A stretch of 64,000 nucleotides of DNA from positions 1 to 64,000 of the forward strand of contig NZ_JACGWS010000004.1 of assembly GCF_014397005.1 (NCBI RefSeq), in the 5' to 3' direction. This DNA comes from Kordia aestuariivivens (lineage in GTDB: Bacteria > Bacteroidota > Bacteroidia > Flavobacteriales > Flavobacteriaceae). Position 1 is the stretch's first letter. Every line of letters begins with the position of its first letter. Made by a program: the position numbers and the translations under genes. Below are positions 45,504 through 54,397 of this stretch, piece after piece. Under the pieces are notes generated by a model. It saw only the letters and a list, made by a program, of their open reading frames with translations. It did no database searches and had not been told where the DNA came from.

Positions 45504-47691
45504 CATTCACATATAAACTTTTCAAAATAATTTGATGAAATTCTTCTAAATCGTACGGTTTGATGATAAAATCGTTCATACCAGCTTCATAAATTTCATC
45601 TTTTATTTGATCTTCTTCTACGGCAGTTAACGCAATTATTGGTGTGTTTTTATCGGTCAATCGAATGCGTTTCGTAGTTTCTATTCCGTCAATTTTAGGC
45701 ATATTAATATCCATTAAAATTAAGTCGTATTCGTTAGATTTCGCCAATTCTAACGCAACAAAACCATCTTCAGCAACATCACATTGATAGCCTTTTGTTT
45801 GTAAAATACGTTTTGTAATCACTTGATTGATCTTATTGTCATCTACAATCAAGATTTTCTTGTCGATATTATCAATAACGTTTATCGGTAGCGACGTATC
45901 TTTTATAGACATTTCCTTACTTTCTTCAAAGGTAATGTCAAATGTAAACTCAGTTCCTTCTTTATGCTCACTTTTTAGGGTGATATCACTTTCAAACAAT
46001 AGCAACAAACGCTTCACAATAGAAAGTCCCAAACCTGTGCCTTGGTAGTTTTTTTCAATCGGACGCAATTGTATAAACTTGTCAAATACTTTTTCTTGCT
46101 TTTCCTTCGGAATACCAATTCCGTCGTCTTTAATACTAAACTGTATGGTATGTTGTAGATTTTCTTGTTTCACAGAAGTAAGCTCAACCCAAATATTACC
46201 AGATTCCGTAAACTTGATCGCATTCCCAATAAGGTTGATCAATATTTGCGACAAGCGTACCGAATCGCCTATTAATACTTCTGGAATTTTCGGATCAATT
46301 TTTTGATGTACTTTATTTTCATTCTGATTCAGCGCGAAACTAAACGAATTTACCACTTCACTCACTAAGCTCTTAATATTGAACGGAATCCGTCCTAATT
46401 TTACACCTTCTGATTCTATTTTATTAATCTGTAATACATTATTGATCAGTGATAATAAATATTTACTTGAAAACTTTAGTGACTTGAAATTCTCATTTTC
46501 CTTCAAATTTGGAAAATCTTCTGACAACAAAGAAGTAAGTCCAACAACACCATATAAAGGCGTTCGCAATTCGTGACTTACCGTAGAGAAAAATTGCGAT
46601 TTTAATTTTGCTTGTTCTTCTGCTTCTTCTTTTGCTTCACGCAATTCACTATTTTTCAAACGAAGTTTTGTCAACGCTTTGTTCCTGAATTTATAATTCT
46701 TAAACATGTTGATCAAGAGTAGAATCAAGATAAAACCAGCAATCATTAACACATACGAAATCTGTTTTGTTTTATCAATAATGATTTGTTGGTCACGCTT
46801 TTCTATTTCACTTCGTTCCAAATCTTTTTTGTATTCATCTACTGAAAATCTTACCAAAGCATCTTGATTTCCTTTTATTTTTATTTCATTGAATAAAGAA
46901 TCTTTATATTTTAAATGCTTCCGTAAACGATCGTATGCTACTTCAGGCTTCCCTTGCTTCTCTGCTAATGCTGAATAATGCTGATATATTTCTGTCAACT
47001 CATCCAAAAGTTTTTCTTCTTCTGCAAAATTGATCGCCGTTTTATAATAAGTATCTGCTAACTCATAATTCTCTTTCGCCAGGAAATAACGTCCAAGCAG
47101 ATAACTGATTTGCGCTTTTGCCGATTTATCACCGTGTTTGGTGTAAATCATTTTTTCTGAATTCACTAAATACGGATATGCCGTATCAAACTTTTCTTCA
47201 TCAATGTATGTCCAGCCAATGTTTAGAATTGGCGTTAAAATTTCAGCTGTATCTTTGAGTTTTTCAGATATTTTTAAAGATTCTTTGTAGTAATATAATG
47301 CTGAATCTGTATTCTTATACCCTTCTGAATAGATATTCCCTAAATTATTATATACCCAACATCTTAATGTATCATTATTTTCTTCAGCTGCATACACTAA
47401 AGATTTTAAATAATTTTCTTTGGATTTAGTAAATTCAGAAAAACCATTATACGCCAAACCCAAATCATTGTGAAGTGTTGCTAGATTTCGAATATCATTA
47501 ATTTGATGTGCAAAAGTAATTCCTTTATTAGCAGCTTCTATTGCTTCTATATATTGGTATTTTTCAAAACTTGAGCCCGTAATGTAGAAGTACTTTTGAA
47601 TGCTATCTTTAATTTTTTCTTTTTCACTTTTCTGGCTCCAAACAGAAAAAGAAAGAAAGATGCATAGTATGGTAGGTAAGGTATTTTTCAA
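45496..47691 (-). CDS. Hybrid sensor histidine kinase with periplasmic TPR domain
   Basis: From a TTG at 47691 the protein has 731 residues with a clear signal (ILCIFLSFSVWSQ). The frame is open to a TTG at 47727. TPR repeats occupy ~45-275. One membrane helix follows (~315-335), with a coiled coil. HisKA has phospho-His in STVSHELRTPLYGVVG (~370). The HATPase has NLIGNAIKFTESG, DDGIGIP and GTGLGLSIVKRL. A C-terminal receiver carries Asp in LILMDINMPKIDG (~658) and Lys in IIKPYDL. It is a one-component phosphorelay without a DNA-binding output. Confidence 0.9.
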   Translation of the reverse strand: MKNTLPTILCIFLSFSVWSQKSEKEKIKDSIQKYFYITGSSFEKYQYIEAIEAANKGITFAHQINDIRNLATLHNDLGLAYNGFSEFTKSKENYLKSLVYAAEENNDTLRCWVYNNLGNIYSEGYKNTDSALYYYKESLKISEKLKDTAEILTPILNIGWTYIDEEKFDTAYPYLVNSEKMIYTKHGDKSAKAQISYLLGRYFLAKENYELADTYYKTAINFAEEEKLLDELTEIYQHYSALAEKQGKPEVAYDRLRKHLKYKDSLFNEIKIKGNQDALVRFSVDEYKKDLERSEIEKRDQQIIIDKTKQISYVLMIAGFILILLLINMFKNYKFRNKALTKLRLKNSELREAKEEAEEQAKLKSQFFSTVSHELRTPLYGVVGLTSLLSEDFPNLKENENFKSLKFSSKYLLSLINNVLQINKIESEGVKLGRIPFNIKSLVSEVVNSFSFALNQNENKVHQKIDPKIPEVLIGDSVRLSQILINLIGNAIKFTESGNIWVELTSVKQENLQHTIQFSIKDDGIGIPKEKQEKVFDKFIQLRPIEKNYQGTGLGLSIVKRLLLLFESDITLKSEHKEGTEFTFDITFEESKEMSIKDTSLPINVIDNIDKKILIVDDNKINQVITKRILQTKGYQCDVAEDGFVALELAKSNEYDLILMDINMPKIDGIETTKRIRLTDKNTPIIALTAVEEDQIKDEIYEAGMNDFIIKPYDLEEFHQIILKSLYVNVI

Positions 47692-47859
47692 AGAGTTGGT
47701 TTTTTCGTCAATACATCCAAAGTACAAAAAAAATAAGATAGAGAAGTCCTTTTTCTAAATTCTTACAAAAAACGAAATAAAAATACATTATCTAAATTTG
47801 ATTGTATACCATAAATGTTTCAACTATTTTTATGGAATCATTTTTTAAATTAAGCTTTC

Positions 47860-48273
47860 ATGAATATTTTTCACTTTGCTTTTAAGATAAAAGATATTGA
47901 ATCGACACGTAAATTTTATGTTGAACTATTAGGATGTCAAGAAGGTAGGTCTACCGAAAACTGGATTGATTTCGACTTTTACGGACATCAATTGTCGGGA
48001 CATGTGAGTGAAAACTTTCCTGCGTTGGATTATTGTGGAAAAGTAGATGGCGTGAATGTTCCGATTCCGCATTTTGGCTGTGTGCTCACCATTGCACAGT
48101 TTGAAACCTTACAGCAAATCTTTGAAGCGAACAACATCGAATTCATCATAAAACCACAAACACGTTACGCTGGACAAATTGGTGAACAACGCACTATGTT
48201 TGTTTTTGACTTTAGTGGAAATCCACTAGAATTCAAAGCGTTTTCAAATGACAGTGAAGTTTTTTCAAAATAA
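47860..48273 (+). CDS. VOC family protein (glyoxalase-like)
   Basis: A 137-residue vicinal-oxygen-chelate protein with two beta-alpha-beta-beta-beta modules. IFHFAFKIKDIESTRKFYVE begins the first. The second shows HFGCVLTIAQFETLQQIF and ends with FVFDFSGNPLEFKAF. Possible metal ligands are His5, His68 and the C-terminal Glu131, as in dioxygenase or glyoxalase members. Substrate is unknown. It lies 32 bp before the Asp/Asn hydroxylase-like gene in the same direction. Confidence 0.85.
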   Translation: MNIFHFAFKIKDIESTRKFYVELLGCQEGRSTENWIDFDFYGHQLSGHVSENFPALDYCGKVDGVNVPIPHFGCVLTIAQFETLQQIFEANNIEFIIKPQTRYAGQIGEQRTMFVFDFSGNPLEFKAFSNDSEVFSK

Positions 48274-48305
48274 TTAAATAAAATAATTTTATAGTATATT
48301 ACACC

Positions 48306-48851
48306 ATGAATTCACTAAAACTACCCTTCGCATTTGATGCAAATACTATAAAAAAAGAACTCGCTCAATTTTCAAAAACTGAGTATCGAGATGTTTACAA
48401 TCCATCCGTGGCTTTGGAGACATTATGGTTAAAGGAATTTATTTACCCTATCGGCACACCTGACGAAATCCCTACATTTTATCCAAATGATGCGCTAAAA
48501 AAGTGTCCTTATATGTTATCGATATTTGAAACATTCAAATGTCGTGTAGAAACATTTCGTATTCACACCTTGGATGCTGGCGCAGCGATACAAAAACACA
48601 CCGATTCTGGCTATAGTTTTGAGCAAGGAAAAGTTCGACTACATATTCCTGTGTACACGAATGATAAAGTAGAAATCTTATTGAATGACGAACCTGTTGT
48701 AATGCAAGAAGGCGAATGCTGGTATTGCAACTTCAATATTCATCATGAAGTCAAAAATAATAGCGATCAACCACGTGCTCACATCATCTTAGATTGTATG
48801 GTAAATGATTGGTTGACGGGTGTTTTTGCAGAAGGTGGTTATGAGAATTGA
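48306..48851 (+). CDS. Aspartyl/asparaginyl beta-hydroxylase-like dioxygenase
   Basis: A 181-residue Fe(II)/2-oxoglutarate enzyme with a cupin-like double-stranded beta-helix. Iron ligands are His98 and Asp100 in QKHTDSGYSFE and His147 in HHEVKNNSDQPRAH, with Arg157 as the likely 2-oxoglutarate anchor. The spacing fits the AspH family. It probably hydroxylates a protein side chain or small molecule; the target is unknown. Confidence 0.83.
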   Translation: MNSLKLPFAFDANTIKKELAQFSKTEYRDVYNPSVALETLWLKEFIYPIGTPDEIPTFYPNDALKKCPYMLSIFETFKCRVETFRIHTLDAGAAIQKHTDSGYSFEQGKVRLHIPVYTNDKVEILLNDEPVVMQEGECWYCNFNIHHEVKNNSDQPRAHIILDCMVNDWLTGVFAEGGYEN

Positions 48852-48931
48852 TATAATTCTTAATCATTTACGGGAAACCACATTGCTGAATTATAATATT
48901 TATCTTAACTTTAGTTTTCAAAGGCTTGTAT

Positions 48932-50524
48932 ATGAACATATTTGCGGACAAATCTAAAAAAAATAAAAGTCACTTATTGGCTAGTGCTAACTCGCAAAAA
49001 GCAATTATTGAAAATCCTACTTTTCAATTTGAAGATAATCGTCCACAAGCTATTATACAACAAAAATTATTTGACCAAACGAACAATCATCCCAATAATG
49101 CCTTTGCAATTCAGTTTCAAAAAATTGCTGACAACTATTTTAATAACCAACAATTACCTGTTCAAACAAAGAAAAATAACACAGGTTTACCAAATCATTT
49201 AAAATCTGGAATTGAAAATTTGTCTGGTCATACTATGGATGATGTAAAAGTTCATTATAACTCATCGAAACCAGCGCAACTACAAGCATTAGCGTATGCA
49301 CAAGGTACAAATATACATCTTGGTCCAGGGCAGGAAAAGCATCTTCCTCATGAAGCATGGCATGTAGTTCAACAAAAGCAAGGAAGAGTGAAACCAACAC
49401 TACAAATGAAAGCTGGAATTCAGATAAATGATGATTCAGACCTAGAAAAAGAAGCCGATGTTATGGGCGCAAAAGCTTTAACATCCAATACTGTGCAACG
49501 AAAAGAAAAAACTAATGCTGTAACAACGAATATTACACAAACAGTACAAAGGCAAACCTATCGTCTAAATGTAGGGACAAAACACTACACAGCAAATCAT
49601 GAACAAGAAAATTGGATTACTTTTACAAAAGTTGGACACAAATGTTGGTTGTATATAGGGAAATCTGTTTTTGCCAAAAAAGAAAACAACACCTATGTAT
49701 TTACAGCTGATGCTCATATAGTTCCTTACATAAATAATTGGCTTAGTGGACATCTAGTCTTATATAGAGGCGTTGATTCAGGTCACGCCGTCTATGCTGA
49801 TGCTCTACATGGTAGAGCTCCTGCTAAACGACAAGCAACAAATGATATTCCAGAATTTACTAGCGACAGTAGTTTAACTCGTTTTATTCCGTTTACCACT
49901 TCAAGGGATATTGCACTTATGGCGACTAAAAGTTCGAGTCATGAAAGTGGTGATCGTCATGGTGCTACTGCAGCGAATGCTGCCGATCAAATTGGAGTGT
50001 TACTACGTGTTGTTGTTGGAACAGGGAATTCCGTCGGAATGTTTGATGCTGGAGAAATTCAAGTACTAGCTCCTCCAGTAGCAAGAGTTATTCCCGTAAC
50101 TGGCGCTACATTACAAGGAACAAATAGATTAGATAGAAATCCATTAGATAGCGCTGCTGTTATTCATCATTTACGAGAACGCTTAAATGATACTATGTGG
50201 TCAAGTTTGGGAAAAGGGCTCATTGGAAGAAAAGTACCTTCCGGTATCGCTGCTATGAAGCAGTTTTTAAAAAGTAATAATATTCAAGGTATTTTAGATC
50301 TTGCAACAACAAAAAATAAAACAACAGATTCTAAAAGGCATCCAGAAACAACTGAGGTGTATAGAGCAGTTAGTTTAATACATGCTAGACTTATTTCTGC
50401 AAGAGATGAAGCTGCTGCTGAATCGGAACATAGACCTAGATCGCACTCCGAACCAGAATCAAAATCAAAATCTGGGTCAGAATCAGGATCAGAGTCAGAT
50501 AATGGTGCTGGTGTAGGATTATAA
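48932..50524 (+). CDS. DUF4157 (eCIS core) protein with probable ADP-ribosyltransferase domain
   Basis: I start at the ATG at 48932 (530 residues); the open frame begins at a TTG two codons earlier. Residues ~85-180 form the DUF4157/eCIS core domain (GHTMDDVKVHYNS, GTNIHLGPGQE), with an HExxH motif HEAWH at 140-144 and LEKEADVMG. DUF4157 marks cargo of extracellular contractile injection systems. The C-terminal half has an R-S-E pattern of ADP-ribosyltransferases: LYRGV (Arg279), IPFTTSRDIALMA (~320-332) and GEIQVLAPP (Glu375, Gln377). A Ser/Glu-rich tail ends it. No injection-system structural gene is in the window. The ART assignment is inference from motifs. Confidence 0.78.
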   Translation: MNIFADKSKKNKSHLLASANSQKAIIENPTFQFEDNRPQAIIQQKLFDQTNNHPNNAFAIQFQKIADNYFNNQQLPVQTKKNNTGLPNHLKSGIENLSGHTMDDVKVHYNSSKPAQLQALAYAQGTNIHLGPGQEKHLPHEAWHVVQQKQGRVKPTLQMKAGIQINDDSDLEKEADVMGAKALTSNTVQRKEKTNAVTTNITQTVQRQTYRLNVGTKHYTANHEQENWITFTKVGHKCWLYIGKSVFAKKENNTYVFTADAHIVPYINNWLSGHLVLYRGVDSGHAVYADALHGRAPAKRQATNDIPEFTSDSSLTRFIPFTTSRDIALMATKSSSHESGDRHGATAANAADQIGVLLRVVVGTGNSVGMFDAGEIQVLAPPVARVIPVTGATLQGTNRLDRNPLDSAAVIHHLRERLNDTMWSSLGKGLIGRKVPSGIAAMKQFLKSNNIQGILDLATTKNKTTDSKRHPETTEVYRAVSLIHARLISARDEAAAESEHRPRSHSEPESKSKSGSESGSESDNGAGVGL

Positions 50525-50554
50525 ATTCTCGTCAATATTCATAAGTCATAAACT

Positions 50555-50584
50555 AAAAAACCTCGCAATCACGAGGCTTTTTTT
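50555..50584 (-). terminator. Terminator of ettA
   Basis: AAAAAACCTCG, loop, CGAGGcTTTTTT, a 5-bp GC core with A/T arms and one bulge, between the convergent genes ending at 50524 and 50637. Confidence 0.75.
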
Positions 50585-50603
50585 TATACTTATAGAAATA
50601 GAT

Positions 50604-50623
50604 TCCTGCCTTCGCAGGAATGA
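50604..50623. repeat. ATTCCTGC hairpin repeat
   Basis: ATTCCTGC, cttc, GCAGGAAT, a perfect 8-bp stem. The same element recurs near 62468, and a sequence-unrelated but similar hairpin (TTCCCGC/GCGGGAA) at 58998 and 59068. Confidence 0.8.
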
Positions 50624-50636
50624 AAAATAAAATCAA

Positions 50637-52328
50637 TTATCTAATCAACTTCTTATACTTAATACGTTTTGGCATTAAATCACCACCCAAACGTTTCTTT
50701 TTATTTTCTTCATAATCTGAGAAGCTTCCTTCAAAGAAATATACTTGCGAATCACCTTCAAAAGCTAAGATGTGTGTACAAATACGATCTAAAAACCATC
50801 TATCATGCGAAATTACCACAGCACAACCTGCAAAGTTCTCTAAACCTTCTTCCAATGCTCGCAATGTGTTTACATCCAAGTCGTTTGTTGGCTCATCGAG
50901 TAATAAAACGTTTCCTTCTTCTTTTAGCGTCATGGCTAAATGCAATCGGTTACGCTCTCCACCAGAAAGTGCGCTTACCTTTTTATTTTGCTCGCTTCCC
51001 GCGAAATTGAATCGGCTTAAATACGCTCTCGAATTTACTTGCTTTCCGCCCATCATGACCAATTCTTGCTCGTCCGAGAAGTTTGCCCAAATAGATTTAT
51101 CAGGATTTATATTTGAATGCGCCTGATCTACATACGCTATTTTTGCCGTGTCTCCAACCGTGAAACTTCCTTTGTCAGGTGTTTCTTCGCCCATGATCAT
51201 TTTAAAAATGGTCGTTTTTCCAGCTCCATTCGGACCAATAACACCCACAATTCCTGCTTGTGGTAAATTGAAGTTTAAATCTTCATACAATAATTTATCA
51301 CCAAAAGCTTTCGAAACTCCTTTCGCTTCAATCACATTGGTTCCTAAACGTGGCCCATTTGGAATGTAAATTTCCAACTTCTCGTCCATTTGTTTTTGAT
51401 CTTGACTCATCAATTTGTCATAATTCTTCAAACGTGCTTTTTGCTTTGTTTGACGACCTTTTGCTCCTTGACGAACCCAATCCAATTCTCGTTCTAATGT
51501 TTTCTGACGTTTAGAAGCGGTTTTGCTTTCTTGCGCCATACGTTTCGATTTCTGATCTAACCAAGAAGAATAGTTTCCTTTCCAAGGAATTCCTTCTCCT
51601 CTATCCAATTCTAAAATCCAACCAGCAACATTATCCAAGAAATATCTATCGTGCGTTACCGCAATTACTGTTCCTTTGTATTGTGCTAAATGATGTTCTA
51701 ACCAATGTACAGATTCTGCGTCCAAGTGGTTGGTAGGCTCATCCAATAATAAAATTTCTGGTTCTTGTAATAGCAAACGACATAAAGCAACACGACGACG
51801 TTCTCCTCCAGAAAGTACACCAATCAACTTGTCTGGCTCTGGCGTACGCAAGGCATCCATTGCAATTTCTAGTTTGGTGTCTAATTCCCAAGCGTTAGAA
51901 GCATCAATCTGATCTTGTAAATCTGCTTGCTGCGCCATTAACTTGTCCATCTTATCGGCGTCAGAATATACTTCTTCCAAACCGAACATATCGTTGATTT
52001 TATTGTATTCATCAAGAATGGCTACTGTTTCAGCAACACCTTCTTTTACAACTTCCATCACAGTTTTTGTTTCGTCTAATTGTGGTTCTTGCTCTAAATA
52101 ACCAACTTTATATCCTGGTAAAAAGGTAACATCACCTTGATAGTTTTTTTCAACACCTGCAATAATTTTCAGTAAAGTAGACTTACCAGAACCGTTTAAA
52201 CCGAGAATCCCGATTTTGGCTCCGTAGAAAAAACTTAGGTAAATATCTTTTAATACTTGCTTGTTTGTACTTTGATAGGTTTTAGAAACCTTATTCATGG
52301 AAAAGATAACTTTCTTATCGTCTGACAT
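50637..52328 (-). CDS. ettA: Energy-dependent translational throttle ABC-F protein
   Basis: A 563-residue ABC-F ATPase without membrane segments. Two nucleotide-binding domains: Walker A GLNGSGKST (~43) with signature LSGGERRRVAL and PTNHLD; then GPNGAGKTT (~361) with LSGGERNRLHL and PTNDLD. The inter-domain linker has WVRQGAKGRQTKQKARL. Length and linker fit EttA, which acts at the ribosomal E site and responds to ADP/ATP. It is monocistronic. Confidence 0.93.
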   Translation of the reverse strand: MSDDKKVIFSMNKVSKTYQSTNKQVLKDIYLSFFYGAKIGILGLNGSGKSTLLKIIAGVEKNYQGDVTFLPGYKVGYLEQEPQLDETKTVMEVVKEGVAETVAILDEYNKINDMFGLEEVYSDADKMDKLMAQQADLQDQIDASNAWELDTKLEIAMDALRTPEPDKLIGVLSGGERRRVALCRLLLQEPEILLLDEPTNHLDAESVHWLEHHLAQYKGTVIAVTHDRYFLDNVAGWILELDRGEGIPWKGNYSSWLDQKSKRMAQESKTASKRQKTLERELDWVRQGAKGRQTKQKARLKNYDKLMSQDQKQMDEKLEIYIPNGPRLGTNVIEAKGVSKAFGDKLLYEDLNFNLPQAGIVGVIGPNGAGKTTIFKMIMGEETPDKGSFTVGDTAKIAYVDQAHSNINPDKSIWANFSDEQELVMMGGKQVNSRAYLSRFNFAGSEQNKKVSALSGGERNRLHLAMTLKEEGNVLLLDEPTNDLDVNTLRALEEGLENFAGCAVVISHDRWFLDRICTHILAFEGDSQVYFFEGSFSDYEENKKKRLGGDLMPKRIKYKKLIR

Positions 52329-52661
52329 AATTGTTCTTTAATTTAATTGCTATGCAACAAATATACATAATTGTCTTAGCATTCTCACATATAAATGTGG
52401 ATTGAAAAATTGAATCATTAAAAAATTTAAAAAACAAAGTTTCGGGCTAAACTTCCTTCAAAATTAAAGTTTCATCAAATTAAATAAAGAAAAAAATAAA
52501 TTTTTAAAATAAATTAATCAATTGAAAATTAACACTTTAAATCCATAAACAAATAAACTATTAAACTTATTTTCATCTTTTTTACACTTTCAGAAAACCG
52601 TATTGACATTGTTCTCGTATATAATAGCAAACAATAAAAATCTAATAAAACTTTTAAAATT
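52329..52661. other. AT-rich intergenic region, 333 bp
   Basis: No ORF or good terminator. It contains TTGACA at ~52603 and TATAAT at ~52620, but only 11 nt separate them and they may be chance in AT-rich sequence. A weak inverted repeat (CACAT...ATGTG) occurs near 52387. It presumably holds the promoters of the divergent ettA and DUF4331 genes. Confidence 0.5.
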
Positions 52662-53312
52662 ATGAAACGAGTAACAACCATTTTAGGAATCAGTATTGTA
52701 TTGGTGGGAAGTTTCTTTTTGATAGCTGCCGATCACATTGATGCGCCAGCAATACAAGGAGCAACTACTGATATTACCGATTTCTACGCCTTTCAAGGAG
52801 AAGACACAAATACGATAGCTTTTGTAGTGAATACACAAGGATTATTGAGTCCGACAGCAACTTCAAACACTTCGTTTGACGAAAACACATTAATCGAAAT
52901 TAATATTGATACTTCTGGAGATAATGTAGAAGATTTAGTGATTCAAGCAATTCCAAGAGACGGAAAAATGTATTTCTTCGGTCCAATCGCGCCAAGCGCA
53001 ACAGGATTAAATAGTGTAATTGAAACCTCAGCGACAACTTCGTCAGTTGATATTACAGCCTACGGAAGTAACGCCATTACAGCAACTGAAAACGGAATGA
53101 AATTTTTCGCAGGTCCAAGAGATGATCCATTTTTTATGGATTTCGCACGATACGGAGAAATCATCACAGGAAATGCAACTGCTTTTAACGATCCTGGAAC
53201 AGACACGTTTGCAGGTTCAAACGTACTATCAATCGTAGTTGAAGTGCCAAAATCACAAATTGGCGGTTCAGGAACGATCAATGTTTGGGCAGAAGCAAAA
53301 GGGAAACAATAA
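52662..53312 (+). CDS. DUF4331 family secreted protein
   Basis: A 216-residue exported protein. After a signal segment (SIVLVGSFFLIAA) comes ADHIDAPAIQGATTDITDFY, the typical DUF4331 start. GKMYFFGPIAPSATGLN (~103) and AGPRDDPFFMDFARYGEI (~147) are further family segments. Length matches the short DUF4331 members I recall from flavobacteria rather than a truncation of the long type. It is followed by a second DUF4331-like gene, but the dispersed repeat (53370-53543) lies between them. Function is unknown. Confidence 0.85.
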   Translation: MKRVTTILGISIVLVGSFFLIAADHIDAPAIQGATTDITDFYAFQGEDTNTIAFVVNTQGLLSPTATSNTSFDENTLIEINIDTSGDNVEDLVIQAIPRDGKMYFFGPIAPSATGLNSVIETSATTSSVDITAYGSNAITATENGMKFFAGPRDDPFFMDFARYGEIITGNATAFNDPGTDTFAGSNVLSIVVEVPKSQIGGSGTINVWAEAKGKQ

Positions 53313-53369
53313 TTATATATCTAAAATCTTAACAAAAACTCGATTATACAGTTCATTATCAGCTTTTAA

Positions 53370-53543
53370 ATTTCATTTTCTTTGCTTGCCCAAAGAAAAC
53401 GAAACAAAAGAAAAGGCATTTTTCTGGCAGGTATTTTTAGTTTTCTCGTTGGAAAACTAAAACCGAAAAGATTTTACTAAATTTTCTCCAAGGATTCGAA
53501 AATTTTTAACGCAAAACCTTTTCTATACTTCAGAAAAAGAACG
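53370..53543 (+). repeat. Dispersed structured intergenic repeat, copy 4
   Basis: Same element as at 319-490 and 5850-6030. Hairpin 1 (TTTTCTTTG/CAAAGAAAA) and hairpin 2 (TTTTAGTTTTC, tcgttg, GAAAACTAAAA) are intact, with a third stem TTTTCT/AGAAAA. It fills most of the 304-bp gap between the two DUF4331-like genes; the rest of the gap shows no gene. Confidence 0.87.
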
Positions 53544-53616
53544 GATTACGAAACATTTAATTCGTCTAATTGAACAAAAATTAATCAATAAAAATTCACA
53601 ATTTAAACAGAAAAAA

Positions 53617-54174
53617 ATGAAAACTATACAATCAATTTTAGGAATTATACTCGTGAGCGTTTTCACACTAACGAGTTGTTCTTCAGACGACAATACAATT
53701 ATAATTGACAACGAACCTGATTTTTCAGGAACGTTTGCACAACAAGATCAAATGGGAAGACCTGCCGTAAATACCGTATTTGTTTCTCAAGCAAATAAAG
53801 ATGCTTTTAATATTACAATTCCTTCGCAACAAAATGCAGCTTTCCAAGCAATGTTTCAAACCAATTTAACAGGATTGAGTCCTGCGTATGCAAATCCTGG
53901 AGATCAGAATGCTTTAGGACAAGACGCAGCTGCTTTTACAGGATTATTAGCTACCGATGTGTTGAATGTTTCCCTTGACGGAACCACAACTTTTTTCGAT
54001 GGCACGAATGTTTTGACAGGTCGCGCTTTAGCCGATGATGTGATTACGGTTGAATTATTATTAATTTTTGGTGGCGAAGATTTCACAGAAAACCCAAATC
54101 TCTCTGATGATCATGTAGACGCCAACGACAAGCCTTTTTTGTCCTCATTTCCATACTTAGCCTCACCTTGGTAA
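53617..54174 (+). CDS. DUF4331 family lipoprotein
   Basis: A 185-residue lipoprotein with lipobox LTSC after SVFT. The body resembles the second half of DUF4331 proteins: FAQQDQMGRPAVNTVFVSQ (~45-63), then ATDVLNVSLDGTTTFFDG, with a C-terminal SSFPYLASPW. It probably works with the product of 52662. Two hairpins follow before the TPR gene, so full co-transcription of the three genes is uncertain. Confidence 0.83.
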   Translation: MKTIQSILGIILVSVFTLTSCSSDDNTIIIDNEPDFSGTFAQQDQMGRPAVNTVFVSQANKDAFNITIPSQQNAAFQAMFQTNLTGLSPAYANPGDQNALGQDAAAFTGLLATDVLNVSLDGTTTFFDGTNVLTGRALADDVITVELLLIFGGEDFTENPNLSDDHVDANDKPFLSSFPYLASPW

Positions 54175-54212
54175 AGTAATACCATTTACCAATAACTGGC
54201 ACGATTTGCTGT

Positions 54213-54271
54213 GAGAGCATTTAGAAACTTGGGGGAACATTATTTGAATTAATAACCTTCTAAATGCTCTC
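54213..54271. terminator. Long inverted repeat, terminator or small structured RNA
   Basis: GAGAGCATTTAGAA and TTCTAAATGCTCTC pair perfectly over 14 bp across a 31-nt loop and end in a T run. The loop is unusually large for an intrinsic terminator. A second, smaller hairpin (ACTCCGTT cttc AACGGAGT) lies at 54308-54327. Confidence 0.7.
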
Positions 54272-54397
54272 TTTTTAAACTTAAAAGGAATCTAAATATT
54301 TAATTAGACTCCGTTCTTCAACGGAGTTAGTTCAACTTACAATCGTGAATTCGTCTTTCAGACTTTTCAAAATTGAGTTTCACTAAAAACAATCACT

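Noticed and set aside
52603-52625. Sigma-70 style TTGACA/TATAAT promoter
   Set aside because: Only 11 nt separate the boxes instead of ~17, and Bacteroidota use a different consensus.
52662-54174. A single long DUF4331 gene split by repeat insertion
   Set aside because: Each half has its own export signal and complete ends, and short separate DUF4331 proteins of this kind are, as far as I recall, normal in flavobacteria.
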